DNA of 8,010 nucleotides from Pseudomonadota bacterium (lineage in GTDB: Bacteria; Pseudomonadota; Alphaproteobacteria; Azospirillales; Azospirillaceae): the NCBI GenBank assembly GCA_023413605.1, contig JAEZPL010000461.1, positions 1-8,010 on the forward strand, written 5' to 3'. A program made the translations under genes and the position numbers. The number at the start of each line of letters is the position of its first letter. Position 1 is the stretch's first letter. Positions 1 through 6,343 of the stretch are shown piece by piece. The notes beneath the pieces were generated by a model that saw only the letters and a program-made list of their open reading frames with translations, ran no database searches and was not told the DNA's origin.

Positions 1-493
1 GCGCGGCCTGGGTCGCCACCACCTTGGCGTCCGCCGTGCGCATGCTGAGCAATGCCGCGTCGTACAGCGCCTGGGAGGTGTTGCCGTTGGCCAGCAGTTC
101 CTTCTTGCGGGCTTCCTCGTTGCGGGCCTGCACCTGCTCGCCCTGCGCGGAGGCGAGGTTCGCCTCGGCCGTGCGCAGCGCGTTGCGCTGGTCCTGGTCG
201 TCCAGCCGGGCGAGCACGTCGCCGGCCTTGACCCGGTCGCCGACATCGACCTTGCGTTCGATCAGCTTGCCGGCGATGCGAAAGCCGAGGTCGGCGTCGG
301 CCCGCGCCTCGATGGTGCCCGTCACCGTCTCGCCCAGCCGGAAGGACTCCGGCTGGACGGTGACGGTCCGCACCGGGCGGACGGACGGCGCCACGTCGGC
401 CTTGTGCTCCTCCTGGCAGCCGGCCAGTGCCGCGACAAGGGCAAGGGTTAGGGCAAAGACAGGGAGAATCCGCCCGTGGATCGCGTGCGTCAT
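1..493 (-). CDS. RND efflux periplasmic adaptor lipoprotein (second of a tandem pair), 3' end outside window
   Basis: Membrane-fusion (HlyD/AcrA-type) adaptor that would link an inner-membrane RND pump to an outer-membrane channel. Only the first 164 codons are present; the gene runs off the left edge. Residues 1-26 form a lipoprotein signal (hydrophobic stretch, then lipobox L-A-G-C with Cys26), so the protein should be membrane-anchored in the periplasm. Residues about 61-99 are the first biotinyl/lipoyl half (GTIEARADADLGFRIAGKL, then VDVGDRVKAGDVLARLD), and from about 100 a helical hairpin begins (QDQRNALRTAEANL, ELLANGNTS). The start ATG overlaps the upstream adaptor's stop (ATGA, 493-490) and has a GGGAGGCGAGG ribosome site inside that gene, indicating translational coupling. 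It closely resembles the upstream adaptor in the same motifs, suggesting duplication. The family call is firm; pump and substrate are not visible. Confidence 0.9.
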   Translation of the reverse strand, partial: MTHAIHGRILPVFALTLALVAALAGCQEEHKADVAPSVRPVRTVTVQPESFRLGETVTGTIEARADADLGFRIAGKLIERKVDVGDRVKAGDVLARLDDQDQRNALRTAEANLASAQGEQVQARNEEARKKELLANGNTSQALYDAALLSMRTADAKVVATQAA

Positions 494-1611
494 GCCTCGC
501 CTCCCTGCCTGATGGTCACCTTCTGGCCGGTGCGCAGTTTCTGGGTGCCGCCGATCACGACCATCTCCCCGGCCTTGAGGCCGCTGTCCACGGTGACCGT
601 TCCGGTGTCGTATTGAAGGACGGAGACGGGCCGAAGGCTGACCGTTCCGGGGCCTTGCGCGTCGGAAGAGGCGGCCACGACCCAGACCGCTGGCTTTCCC
701 TCCGCCGTCTGGAACAGGGCGGACGACGGCAGGTTGACCACCGGCCGCGCCGGCAGCTTGGCCCGCCCCATGACGGCGGCCCCCAGCAGGAACTGTTCGG
801 GCGCGTTGGGCAGGGAGACCTTGACCGTGTAGGTCCGGGTGACCGGATCGGCACCCGGCGACACCTCGCGGATCGTCCCGTCCGTCACGATCTTGGGATC
901 GCCGACCAGACGGACCTCGACCGGCGGCAGCGTTCCCTGGCCTTCCAACCGGGTGGCGGAGCCGGGGACCTGGAACACCGCTTCCCGCTCGCCGGGATCG
1001 GCCAGCCGCAGCACCATCTGGCCCGCGGCGACGACCTGACCGGGCTCCGCCGCCTTCGCCGTGATGACGCCGTCGCGGTCGGCCCGCAATTCGGTGTAGG
1101 ACAGGGCATCCTGGGCGGAGCGCAGCTGCGCCTGGGCGGAGTTCAACTCGGCCTGCGCCTGGGTGTAGCGCTTCTGGGCGTTGTCGTACTGCACGCGGGT
1201 GGTGAAGCCCTGGGCCAGCAGGGTGCGCTGGCGCTCCTCCTGGGTGCGGCTCTGCTCCACGAAGGCCTCCGCCGCCGCCACGTCGGATTGGGCGGAACTC
1301 ACGGCGTTCTGCTGGTCCTGGTTGTCCAGACGCGCCAGAAGGTCGCCGGCCGAGACCTTCGCCCCGACATCGACGAGCCGTTCGACCACCTTGCCGCCGA
1401 CGCGGAATCCCAGGTTGCTTTCGTGACGGGCCTCGATCTCGCCGGTCAGGGCCGTCGTCTGGTCGAAGGTGGATTCCCGCACCGCCAGGGCGCGGACGAG
1501 CATGGCCTCGGGCGGCGGAGGGGTTGGCTGTTCACACCCCGTCAGCAAGAGACCGGCGGCGATGGCCGCGGTTGCCTTCCAAGACGCTCTCGAAGACGCT
1601 GGCGAAGACAT
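490..1611 (-). CDS. RND efflux periplasmic adaptor lipoprotein (first of a tandem pair)
   Basis: Complete 373-residue membrane-fusion protein of usual adaptor length. Seen in order: lipoprotein signal with lipobox L-T-G-C (Cys26); Pro-rich linker 28-34; first lipoyl half about 58-97 (TGEIEARHESNLGFRVGGKV, VDVGAKVSAGDLLARLD); alpha-helical hairpin about 100-171, rich in Gln and Ala; second lipoyl half about 172-203 (YTELRADRDGVITAKAAEPGQVVAAGQ); beta-barrel about 207-290 (REVSPGADPVTRTYTVKV); membrane-proximal domain to the end. By family knowledge it would bridge an RND pump and an outer-membrane channel in drug, solvent or metal export; nothing here reveals the substrate. The start is chosen at 1611 because an AAGGGGGAGGG ribosome site precedes it and the signal peptide starts there; the frame stays open further upstream but inside ackA. 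It lies 17 bp after ackA and overlaps the next adaptor by 4 bp, so all three are probably cotranscribed. Confidence 0.93.
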   Translation of the reverse strand: MSSPASSRASWKATAAIAAGLLLTGCEQPTPPPPEAMLVRALAVRESTFDQTTALTGEIEARHESNLGFRVGGKVVERLVDVGAKVSAGDLLARLDNQDQQNAVSSAQSDVAAAEAFVEQSRTQEERQRTLLAQGFTTRVQYDNAQKRYTQAQAELNSAQAQLRSAQDALSYTELRADRDGVITAKAAEPGQVVAAGQMVLRLADPGEREAVFQVPGSATRLEGQGTLPPVEVRLVGDPKIVTDGTIREVSPGADPVTRTYTVKVSLPNAPEQFLLGAAVMGRAKLPARPVVNLPSSALFQTAEGKPAVWVVAASSDAQGPGTVSLRPVSVLQYDTGTVTVDSGLKAGEMVVIGGTQKLRTGQKVTIRQGGEA

Positions 1612-1628
1612 GGCCGCCGCCCTCCCCC

Positions 1629-2807
1629 TTAGTGGCCCCGCGCGAGGATGGTCCGCGTGTGGAGAGCGATCATCCGTTCCTCGTCGGTCGGAACGATGAA
1701 GGCCTTGACGCGGCTGTCGGGCGTCGTGATGCAGGGCTTCCCCGCGTCGTTCGCCGCCTCGTCGAGGTCGAGTCCGAGCCAGCGCGCGCGCTCCGCAATG
1801 CCCTTGCGGATGCCGGGCGCGTGCTCGCCGATGCCCGCCGTGAAGACCAGCCCGTCGATGCCGCCCATCGCCGCGGCCAGCAGACCGATGGTCAGGCCGG
1901 CGCGGTGGACGAAATAATCGAGCGCAAGGCGGGCGGACGGTTCCGGGCTGGCGAGCAGGACGCGCACATCGTTGCTGATGCCGGACAGGCCCTTCAACCC
2001 GCAGTCGTGGTACAGCAGGTGTTCGATGGCGTGGGCGTCCATGCCCTTGTCCATCAGGTACAGCACGACGCCGGGGTCCATCTGGCCCGGCCGTGTCCCC
2101 ATGGGCAAGCCATCCATCGCCGTGAAGCCCATGGTGCTCTCCACGCTGCGCCCGTCCTGGATGGCGCACATACTGGCCCCGTTGCCCAGGTGGGCCGCGA
2201 CGACGCGCCCGCGCGCGATCTCCGGGGCGACGTCGGGCAGGCACGAGGCGATGTACTCATAGCTCAGGCCGTGAAAACCGTAGCGGCGTACGCCTTCGCG
2301 GTACAGGCGGTCCGGGATCGCGTAGCGGTCGGCCAGTTCGGAATGGTGGCGGTGGAAGGCCGTGTCGAAGCAGGCGACCTGCGGGAGGGCGGGCGACAGG
2401 CTGCGGATCGCGCGGATCGGCGCCAGATTGTTCGGCTGGTGCAGGGGGGCGAGCGGCGCGTACGCCGCCAGCGTCTCGATCACCCGGTCGTCCACCAGAA
2501 CATGCGTGTCGTAGGCCGGGCCGCCATGGACCACCCGGTGCCCGACGGCCACCGGCATGGAACCGCCGACCCGGCCCCGCAGCCAAGAGCCGAGGAAGGC
2601 CAGCGCCCCGTGCACGCCCGCCGCCTCCGCCGGCAGGGGCTCGCTGCGGTCGGGCGCGCCGTCGCCACGCAGGACCAGTTGCGGGTGCGTCCCGATCCCT
2701 TCGATCTGGCCACGCAGCCGCATGGGCAGCGCGCTGTCGCCCGCGTCGAACAGCTGGAACTTGATGCTGGAGGATCCGGCGTTGATCACGAGGATCGTGT
2801 CGGTCAT
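1629..2807 (-). CDS. ackA: Acetate kinase
   Basis: Cytoplasmic enzyme interconverting acetate + ATP and acetyl phosphate + ADP, normally paired with phosphotransacetylase or phosphoketolase; neither partner gene is in the window. The 392 residues match the usual length of about 400. Visible family signatures: INAGSSSIKF (8-17, with Asn9 and Lys16), GHRVVHGG (89-96, with Arg91), CFDTAFH (146-152, catalytic Asp148), GFHGLS (177-182), AAHLGNGAS (204-212), the ESTMGFTAMDGLPMGTRPGQ stretch at 223-242 (Arg239), FTAGIGEHAPGIR (322-334) and PTDEER (373-378, with the conserved metal-site Glu). All expected catalytic residues are intact. The start at 2807 is set by the family N-terminus and a GGAGGGGAGAAGGG ribosome site just upstream, although the frame is open back to 3158. 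It is the first gene of a minus-strand unit with two RND adaptors, an unusual setting. The enzyme call is near certain. Confidence 0.97.
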   Translation of the reverse strand: MTDTILVINAGSSSIKFQLFDAGDSALPMRLRGQIEGIGTHPQLVLRGDGAPDRSEPLPAEAAGVHGALAFLGSWLRGRVGGSMPVAVGHRVVHGGPAYDTHVLVDDRVIETLAAYAPLAPLHQPNNLAPIRAIRSLSPALPQVACFDTAFHRHHSELADRYAIPDRLYREGVRRYGFHGLSYEYIASCLPDVAPEIARGRVVAAHLGNGASMCAIQDGRSVESTMGFTAMDGLPMGTRPGQMDPGVVLYLMDKGMDAHAIEHLLYHDCGLKGLSGISNDVRVLLASPEPSARLALDYFVHRAGLTIGLLAAAMGGIDGLVFTAGIGEHAPGIRKGIAERARWLGLDLDEAANDAGKPCITTPDSRVKAFIVPTDEERMIALHTRTILARGH

Positions 2808-2900
2808 GACACCCTTCTCCCCTCCCTCTGGTCCTGCGCTTCCTGTGCGCTTGCTGCACCGCGGGAAAACCGAAACCCATGCCGACCGACGGGAGAAGTA

Positions 2901-2913
2901 CGTAACCGTTACC
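2901..2913. promoter_or_regulatory. Short palindrome upstream of ackA, candidate operator
   Basis: CGTAA-CCG-TTACC; the inner GTAAC-C-GTTAC is a perfect palindrome. It lies about 95 bp upstream of the ackA start and shares the core GTAA-N3-TTACC with the larger palindrome at 3250-3268. It could be a second, weaker site for the same regulator. Function is inferred only from symmetry and position. Confidence 0.3.
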
Positions 2914-2925
2914 CATGGCGGCATC

Positions 2926-3000
2926 GGTTCAAAACGACGGGGCTCGAAACATCCGGGTTCCAGACGCCGGAGTTCGAAACGCGGGGCTTTGAAACGCCGG
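2926..3000. repeat. Degenerate 15-bp tandem repeat, five units
   Basis: Five head-to-tail 15-bp units begin at 2926, 2941, 2956, 2971 and 2986. The approximate consensus is GGTTCGAAACGCCGG; four units differ from it at two positions and the second at four. The next 15 bases (3001-3015) no longer fit well. The TTCGAA core is itself palindromic. Since the period is a multiple of three, frames through it read as five-residue repeats on both strands (minus strand RRFEP/RRLEP-like), but neither frame looks like a real gene. It may be a minisatellite-like array or a cluster of protein-binding sites. Confidence 0.75.
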
Positions 3001-3031
3001 CTCCGCACCAGCCCCAAAGGGCCGGGCACAA

Positions 3032-3066
3032 CGCCTCTGGAAATCAGATCGCCTCTGAAATCAGAT
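3032..3066. repeat. 17/18-bp tandem direct repeat, two copies
   Basis: CGCCTCTGGAAATCAGAT (3032-3049) is followed at once by CGCCTCTGAAATCAGAT (3050-3066), identical apart from one missing G. The copies sit 32 bp beyond the 15-bp repeat array and about 225 bp upstream of ackA. A recent small duplication or a paired regulator-binding site would both explain it. Confidence 0.7.
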
Positions 3067-3198
3067 CGAAAGAGGTACAGTCGTTTCTGGCGCGGACAAG
3101 CGAACATATGCCTGTGGAAACGCCCCCGCAACGACGGAAAAGCGTTAGGAAAGGGCACCTCGAGATCGCAGCATCTCTTGAAATTAAGCGCTCTCTTC

Positions 3199-3220
3199 TG
3201 TCATTTTCGGGCCAATGACA
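3199..3220. repeat. Inverted repeat, 7-bp arms
   Basis: TGTCATT (3199-3205) and AATGACA (3214-3220) are perfect reverse complements separated by 8 bases. There is no following T run, so it is not a standard terminator. It could be a regulator site about 150 bp upstream of the permease gene, or chance. Confidence 0.35.
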
Positions 3221-3249
3221 AGACTGAAGGCCCTTGCACATTTGTGATG

Positions 3250-3268
3250 TACGGTAAATGTTACCGTA
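3250..3268. promoter_or_regulatory. Perfect palindrome, probable repressor operator for the MCE operon
   Basis: TACGGTAAATGTTACCGTA has perfect 8-bp arms (TACGGTAA / TTACCGTA) around a 3-base centre. It lies 100 bp upstream of the permease start in the relatively AT-rich part of the intergenic region. Size and symmetry suit a dimeric helix-turn-helix repressor such as the TetR family; no such regulator gene is in the window. The T run at 3279-3284 is 10 bases away and the stem is weak, so an attenuator or terminator is unlikely. Confidence 0.5.
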
Positions 3269-3368
3269 GCACGCGCTGTTTTTTGCTGCATGCTACTTCT
3301 TCGCTCACCCTGCGCTGCGGCTCAATATCCGCAAAACCGAACCCGAAAACAGTGGGCGGGGTGATTTC

Positions 3369-4496
3369 ATGGCTGCGTCCGTGCGGCTCGACATGCTCGA
3401 CGGCGGCACCCTCGCGGTGACCTGCGCCGGCGACTGGCTGGTGCAGCACGGCATGCCGTCCGTCGAGGAGGTCGCGCGGCGCATGGCCGGCCCACCGGCC
3501 CCCAGCCGGGTGACGGTCCAGGCCCCCGGCCTGGGGCACTGGGACTCCTCCCTGGTGGCCTTCGTCGCCGGCCTGGAATCGGTTTGCCGCGCGCGGACGG
3601 TCGCCTTCGACAAGGGCACCTTGCCGCTGGGCGTGCGCCGGCTGGTGGATCTGGCGCTGGCCGTGCCGGAAAAGACCGGGACGCGGCGTGCCGATGCCGG
3701 CAAATCCCTGCTCGTCTCCATCGGGGAGGCGTCGCTGCGGTCCTGGAAGGGCGTGCAGGAGACGCTGTCCTTCCTGGGGGAGGCGACGCTGGCCTTCGGC
3801 CGTCTGGTCACGGGACGGGCGCGCTTCCGCCGGTCCGACCTGATGCTGATCATACAGGAATGCGGGGCGGAGGCGCTGGCCATCTCCTTTGTCATTTCGC
3901 TGCTGGTCGGGCTGATCCTGGCCTTCGTGGGGGCCGTGCAGCTGCGCACCTTCGGAGCGGAGATCTACGTCGCCAACCTCGTCACCGTGGCGATGACGCG
4001 GGAAATGGCGGCGATCATGACCGCCATCGTGCTGGCCGGCCGGACCGGCGCCGCCTTCGCCGCCCAGCTCGGCACCATGCAGTCGAACGAGGAGATCGAC
4101 GCGCTGGCCACGCTGGGCGTTTCGCCCATCGATTTCCTGGTGCTGCCGCGCATGCTGGCGCTGATGCTGATGATGCCGCTGCTCTACCTTTATTCGGCCT
4201 TCGCTGGCATGCTCGGCGGTTTCCTGGTCGGCACGGGCATGCTGGACCTGACCGGCACCACCTATCTGGCCCAGACGCAGGCCAGCTTCTTCTTCAGCGA
4301 CTTCTTCGTCGGCTGGGGCAAGAGCGTGCTGTTCGGCGCGCTGGTCGCCGTCGCCGGCTGCATGCGCGGCATCCAGTCGGGGCGCAGCGCCGCGGCGGTC
4401 GGCAACGCGGCGACCTCCGCCGTGGTGACCGCACTCGTCTACATCATCATCAGCGACGCCATCCTGGCCGTCCTGCTGAACATCGTCGGGCTGTAG
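3369..4496 (+). CDS. MlaE-family ABC transporter permease with N-terminal STAS-like domain
   Basis: Inner-membrane permease of an MCE-type lipid transporter (375 residues; E. coli MlaE is about 260). The extra N-terminal 100 residues look like a STAS-type domain (LDMLDGGTLAVTCAGDW, then GLGHWDSSLVAFVAGLES at 54-71). This fusion is known in one branch of the family, where it replaces a separate MlaB-like subunit. Residues about 110-160 are amphipathic; hydrophobic segments follow at about 167-190, 202-222, 255-290, 318-332 and 345-373. The cytoplasmic loop contacting the ATPase is visible as GTMQSNEEIDALATLGVSP (235-253), the family hallmark. The ATG at 3369 is preceded by GGGCGGGG with good spacing. 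It is the first gene of the plus-strand operon; the ATPase gene starts 13 bp after its stop. The family call is firm; substrate (probably phospholipid) and direction are inferred. Confidence 0.94.
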   Translation: MAASVRLDMLDGGTLAVTCAGDWLVQHGMPSVEEVARRMAGPPAPSRVTVQAPGLGHWDSSLVAFVAGLESVCRARTVAFDKGTLPLGVRRLVDLALAVPEKTGTRRADAGKSLLVSIGEASLRSWKGVQETLSFLGEATLAFGRLVTGRARFRRSDLMLIIQECGAEALAISFVISLLVGLILAFVGAVQLRTFGAEIYVANLVTVAMTREMAAIMTAIVLAGRTGAAFAAQLGTMQSNEEIDALATLGVSPIDFLVLPRMLALMLMMPLLYLYSAFAGMLGGFLVGTGMLDLTGTTYLAQTQASFFFSDFFVGWGKSVLFGALVAVAGCMRGIQSGRSAAAVGNAATSAVVTALVYIIISDAILAVLLNIVGL

Positions 4497-4509
4497 GGGG
4501 GATGGCGTG

Positions 4510-5283
4510 ATGGAGGCCGCCCCCGGCACCGAGCCGCGCATCGCCGTTCGGCACCTCGACATGGCCTTCGGTGGCTACGTCGTGCAGCGCGACGTCAGCT
4601 TCACGGTCGGGCGCGGCGAGATCTTCGTCATCATGGGCGGCAGCGGCTGCGGCAAGAGCACCATGCTGAAGCACATGATCGGCCTGATCCGGCCGGCGCG
4701 CGGCGACGTCTTCTACGACGGCGAAAGCTTCTGGAACGCCGATCCCGACCGGCAGATGGCCATCAGCCGCCGCTTCGGCGTGCTGTTCCAGAGCGGCGCC
4801 CTGTGGAGTTCCATGACGCTGGCCCAGAACGTGGCGTTGCCGCTGTCGCTCTACACCACGCTTGACACGCGGGAAACGGCGGAGGTCGTGGGGCTGAAGC
4901 TGGCGCTGGTCGGCCTGCGCGGCTTCGAGGACTACTACCCGTCGGAAATCAGCGGCGGCATGCGCAAGCGCGCCGGGCTGGCCCGCGCCATGGCGCTGGA
5001 TCCCGACATCCTGTTCCTCGACGAACCGTCCGCCGGGCTCGACCCGCTCAGCTCGCGCCGGCTCGACGACCTGATCCTGGAGCTGCGCGACAATCTGGGC
5101 AGCACGGTGGTCATCGTCACCCACGAACTGGCCAGCATTTTCGCGATCGCCGACAACTCGGTGTTCCTCGACGCGGAGACCCGCACGGCCATCGCCCACG
5201 GCAACCCCCGGCATCTGGTCGATCACGCCGACAGCCCGAAGGTGCGGGAGTTCCTGCGCCGCGGCGAAACGGTCCCGGCCTAG
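4510..5283 (+). CDS. MlaF-type ABC transporter ATP-binding protein
   Basis: Cytoplasmic ATPase that would power the adjacent MlaE-type permease. All ABC motifs are present: Walker A GGSGCGKST (43-51), Q-loop Gln94 (LFQSGAL), signature ISGGMRKR (147-154) running into AGLARAMALDP as in MlaF-like proteins, Walker B ILFLDEP (167-173), D-loop SAGLDP and H-loop His205 (IVTHEL). Its 257 residues are normal for the family (E. coli MlaF is about 270). The ATG at 4510 is preferred because it lies 8 bases after AGGGGGG; a GTG directly before it (4507) would add one residue. The gene follows the permease by 13 bp and precedes the MCE gene by 41 bp, supporting one operon. The call is near certain; the exact lipid handled is unknown. 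Confidence 0.95.
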   Translation: MEAAPGTEPRIAVRHLDMAFGGYVVQRDVSFTVGRGEIFVIMGGSGCGKSTMLKHMIGLIRPARGDVFYDGESFWNADPDRQMAISRRFGVLFQSGALWSSMTLAQNVALPLSLYTTLDTRETAEVVGLKLALVGLRGFEDYYPSEISGGMRKRAGLARAMALDPDILFLDEPSAGLDPLSSRRLDDLILELRDNLGSTVVIVTHELASIFAIADNSVFLDAETRTAIAHGNPRHLVDHADSPKVREFLRRGETVPA

Positions 5284-5296
5284 GCAGGATCATAGA

Positions 5297-5312
5297 GTCC
5301 GCAGGCGCGGAC
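5297..5312 (+). other. Small hairpin before the MCE gene
   Basis: GTCCGC-AGGC-GCGGAC forms a perfect 6-bp GC-rich stem with a 4-base loop in the 41-bp gap between the ATPase and MCE genes, ending right at the GGGAGG ribosome site (5313-5318). There is no T run, so it is not a terminator. It might tune translation of the MCE gene or protect an mRNA end; this is inference from position. Confidence 0.35.
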
Positions 5313-5324
5313 GGGAGGCAGACC

Positions 5325-6338
5325 ATGGCAGCCAAGGCCAATCCCAAGCTGATCGGCGGCTTCGTCGTCGGGGCCGTCGCGCTGCTGATCGCGGCGGTCG
5401 CACTGTTCGGCGGCGGCAACCTGTTCCAGAAGCGCCCGCGCGCCGGCACCTACTTCCAGGGCTCCGTCGCCGGGCTGGACGTCGGCGCCCCCGTGACCTA
5501 CCGCGGCGTGCGGGTCGGCGAGGTGAAGTCCATCCGGCTGGAGGTCGACACCAAGACCCTGGACACCCGCATGCCGGTCGAGTTCGACTTCATCCCCGGT
5601 GCCGTGCAATGGAGCGACCGGCCGCTGACCCCCAGCGAATACCGGCGGCTGATCGAAACCGGGCTGCGGGCCAAGCTGGTGTCGCAAAGCCTGGTGACGG
5701 GCCTGCTCGCCATCGAACTCAACACCTACCCCGGCACGCCGGCCACCGTGGTCGGCGGGCTGCCCAGCGGCGTGGTCGAGATCCCGTCCGTCCGTTCGGA
5801 CCTGGAATCGCTGAAGGCGACGCTGTCGAGCCTGCCGCTGGACCGCATCGCCGGAACCATGGTGCAGGTCCTGTCCCACCTGGACAGTTTGATGTCGCAG
5901 CCGGAATGGAAGAACGCCGTGGGGTCGCTGGCAGGCGGCCTCCAGCAGTTCGAAACGCTGATGAGCACGGCGAACCAGCAGGCCGGGCCGATGCTGGGCG
6001 ACGTCACCCGCGTCGCGACGGAGGCCGGGAACGCCGCCACCGCGATGCAGAACGACGTGGCCGCGGCCCTGGCCGACCTGCGCGGCCTGATCAACACGGT
6101 GGATGGCGAGGTGCGGCCGCTCAGCACCCGCGTGCAGGGCGCTGCGGCCGCGGCGGAGAAGGCGCTGCGGCAGGCCGACAGCACGCTGCGGGAGGTCGAC
6201 GGCGCGCTGGACCCGCGGTCCCCCCTGCGCACCAACCTGGACCAGACGATCTCCAACCTGGCCGTGGCGTCGCGGTCGCTCCGCTCCTTCGCCGCCCAGC
6301 TCGACCGCAGACCGAACGTCATCATTACCGGACGGTGA
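5325..6338 (+). CDS. MlaD/PqiB-type MCE domain protein
   Basis: Membrane-anchored periplasmic substrate-binding component of the MCE lipid transporter. The 337 residues comprise one transmembrane anchor (about 9-31), a single MCE domain (about 39-137) and a long alpha-helical tail (about 155-330), Ala- and Leu-rich and probably coiled coil. MCE motifs include GLDVGAPVTYRGVRVGEVKSI (50-70) and GLRAKLVSQSLVTGLLAIEL (113-132). The second motif and the WSDRPLTPSEYRRLIE segment before it resemble PqiB-type MCE domains more than E. coli MlaD, which is also much shorter (about 183 residues). MCE proteins form hexameric rings with a hydrophobic pore; the tail may extend that channel across the periplasm. 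The start ATG at 5325 follows GGGAGGC. The PqiC-type lipoprotein gene begins 5 bp after its stop. The family call is firm; the transported lipid is unknown. Confidence 0.94.
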   Translation: MAAKANPKLIGGFVVGAVALLIAAVALFGGGNLFQKRPRAGTYFQGSVAGLDVGAPVTYRGVRVGEVKSIRLEVDTKTLDTRMPVEFDFIPGAVQWSDRPLTPSEYRRLIETGLRAKLVSQSLVTGLLAIELNTYPGTPATVVGGLPSGVVEIPSVRSDLESLKATLSSLPLDRIAGTMVQVLSHLDSLMSQPEWKNAVGSLAGGLQQFETLMSTANQQAGPMLGDVTRVATEAGNAATAMQNDVAAALADLRGLINTVDGEVRPLSTRVQGAAAAAEKALRQADSTLREVDGALDPRSPLRTNLDQTISNLAVASRSLRSFAAQLDRRPNVIITGR

Positions 6339-6343
6339 CAATT

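Larger units (their letters stand above)
2808..3368. other. Divergent intergenic region between ackA and the MCE operon
   Basis: This 561-bp stretch separates the two divergent first genes and must hold both promoters. I find no convincing gene in it: reading frames that cross it are open on both strands but lack family resemblance or good starts. It is less GC-rich than the flanking genes, particularly from about 3040 to 3300. It contains the tandem repeats at 2926-3000 and 3032-3066, the palindromes at 2901-2913 and 3250-3268, and the inverted repeat at 3199-3220, annotated separately. No clear -35/-10 pair with good spacing could be identified for either direction; TTGCAC at 3234-3239 upstream of the palindrome is the nearest hint and is weak. 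Confidence 0.7.

Noticed and set aside
427..1632. Long plus-strand open frame (401 codons) opposite the adaptors
   Set aside because: Gly/Arg/Leu-rich shadow of a clearly real adaptor gene on the minus strand, without recognisable motifs.
2808..3158. N-terminal extension of acetate kinase, since its frame is open back to an ATG at 3158
   Set aside because: The acetate kinase N-terminal motif begins just after 2807, which has a strong ribosome site; the extension is Arg/Pro-rich repeat-derived sequence unlike the family.
3155..3175. GGGCACC...GCAGC as a sigma-54 promoter upstream of the permease
   Set aside because: Spacing between the GG and GC elements is two bases too long for the -24/-12 consensus.
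3178..3206. TTGAAA with 17-bp spacing to TCATTT as a sigma-70 promoter
   Set aside because: The -10 hexamer matches the consensus at only two of six positions.
1524..3218. Long plus-strand open frame (564 codons) across ackA and the intergenic region
   Set aside because: It is antisense to ackA, low-complexity and Arg/Ala/Val-rich, with no family resemblance: a GC-rich shadow frame.
3044..3241. Small minus-strand frame (65 codons) in the intergenic region
   Set aside because: No convincing ribosome site and no recognisable domain; it covers the direct repeat and the inverted repeat.
3250..3284. Palindrome followed by a T run as a rho-independent terminator
   Set aside because: The stem is only 8 bp and AT-rich, and the T run lies 10 bases after it; no gene ends upstream on the plus strand.
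3261..4562. Minus-strand open frame of 433 codons over the permease
   Set aside because: Composition (Gln, His, Gly, Arg) is typical of an antisense shadow; the opposite strand encodes an unmistakable MlaE permease.
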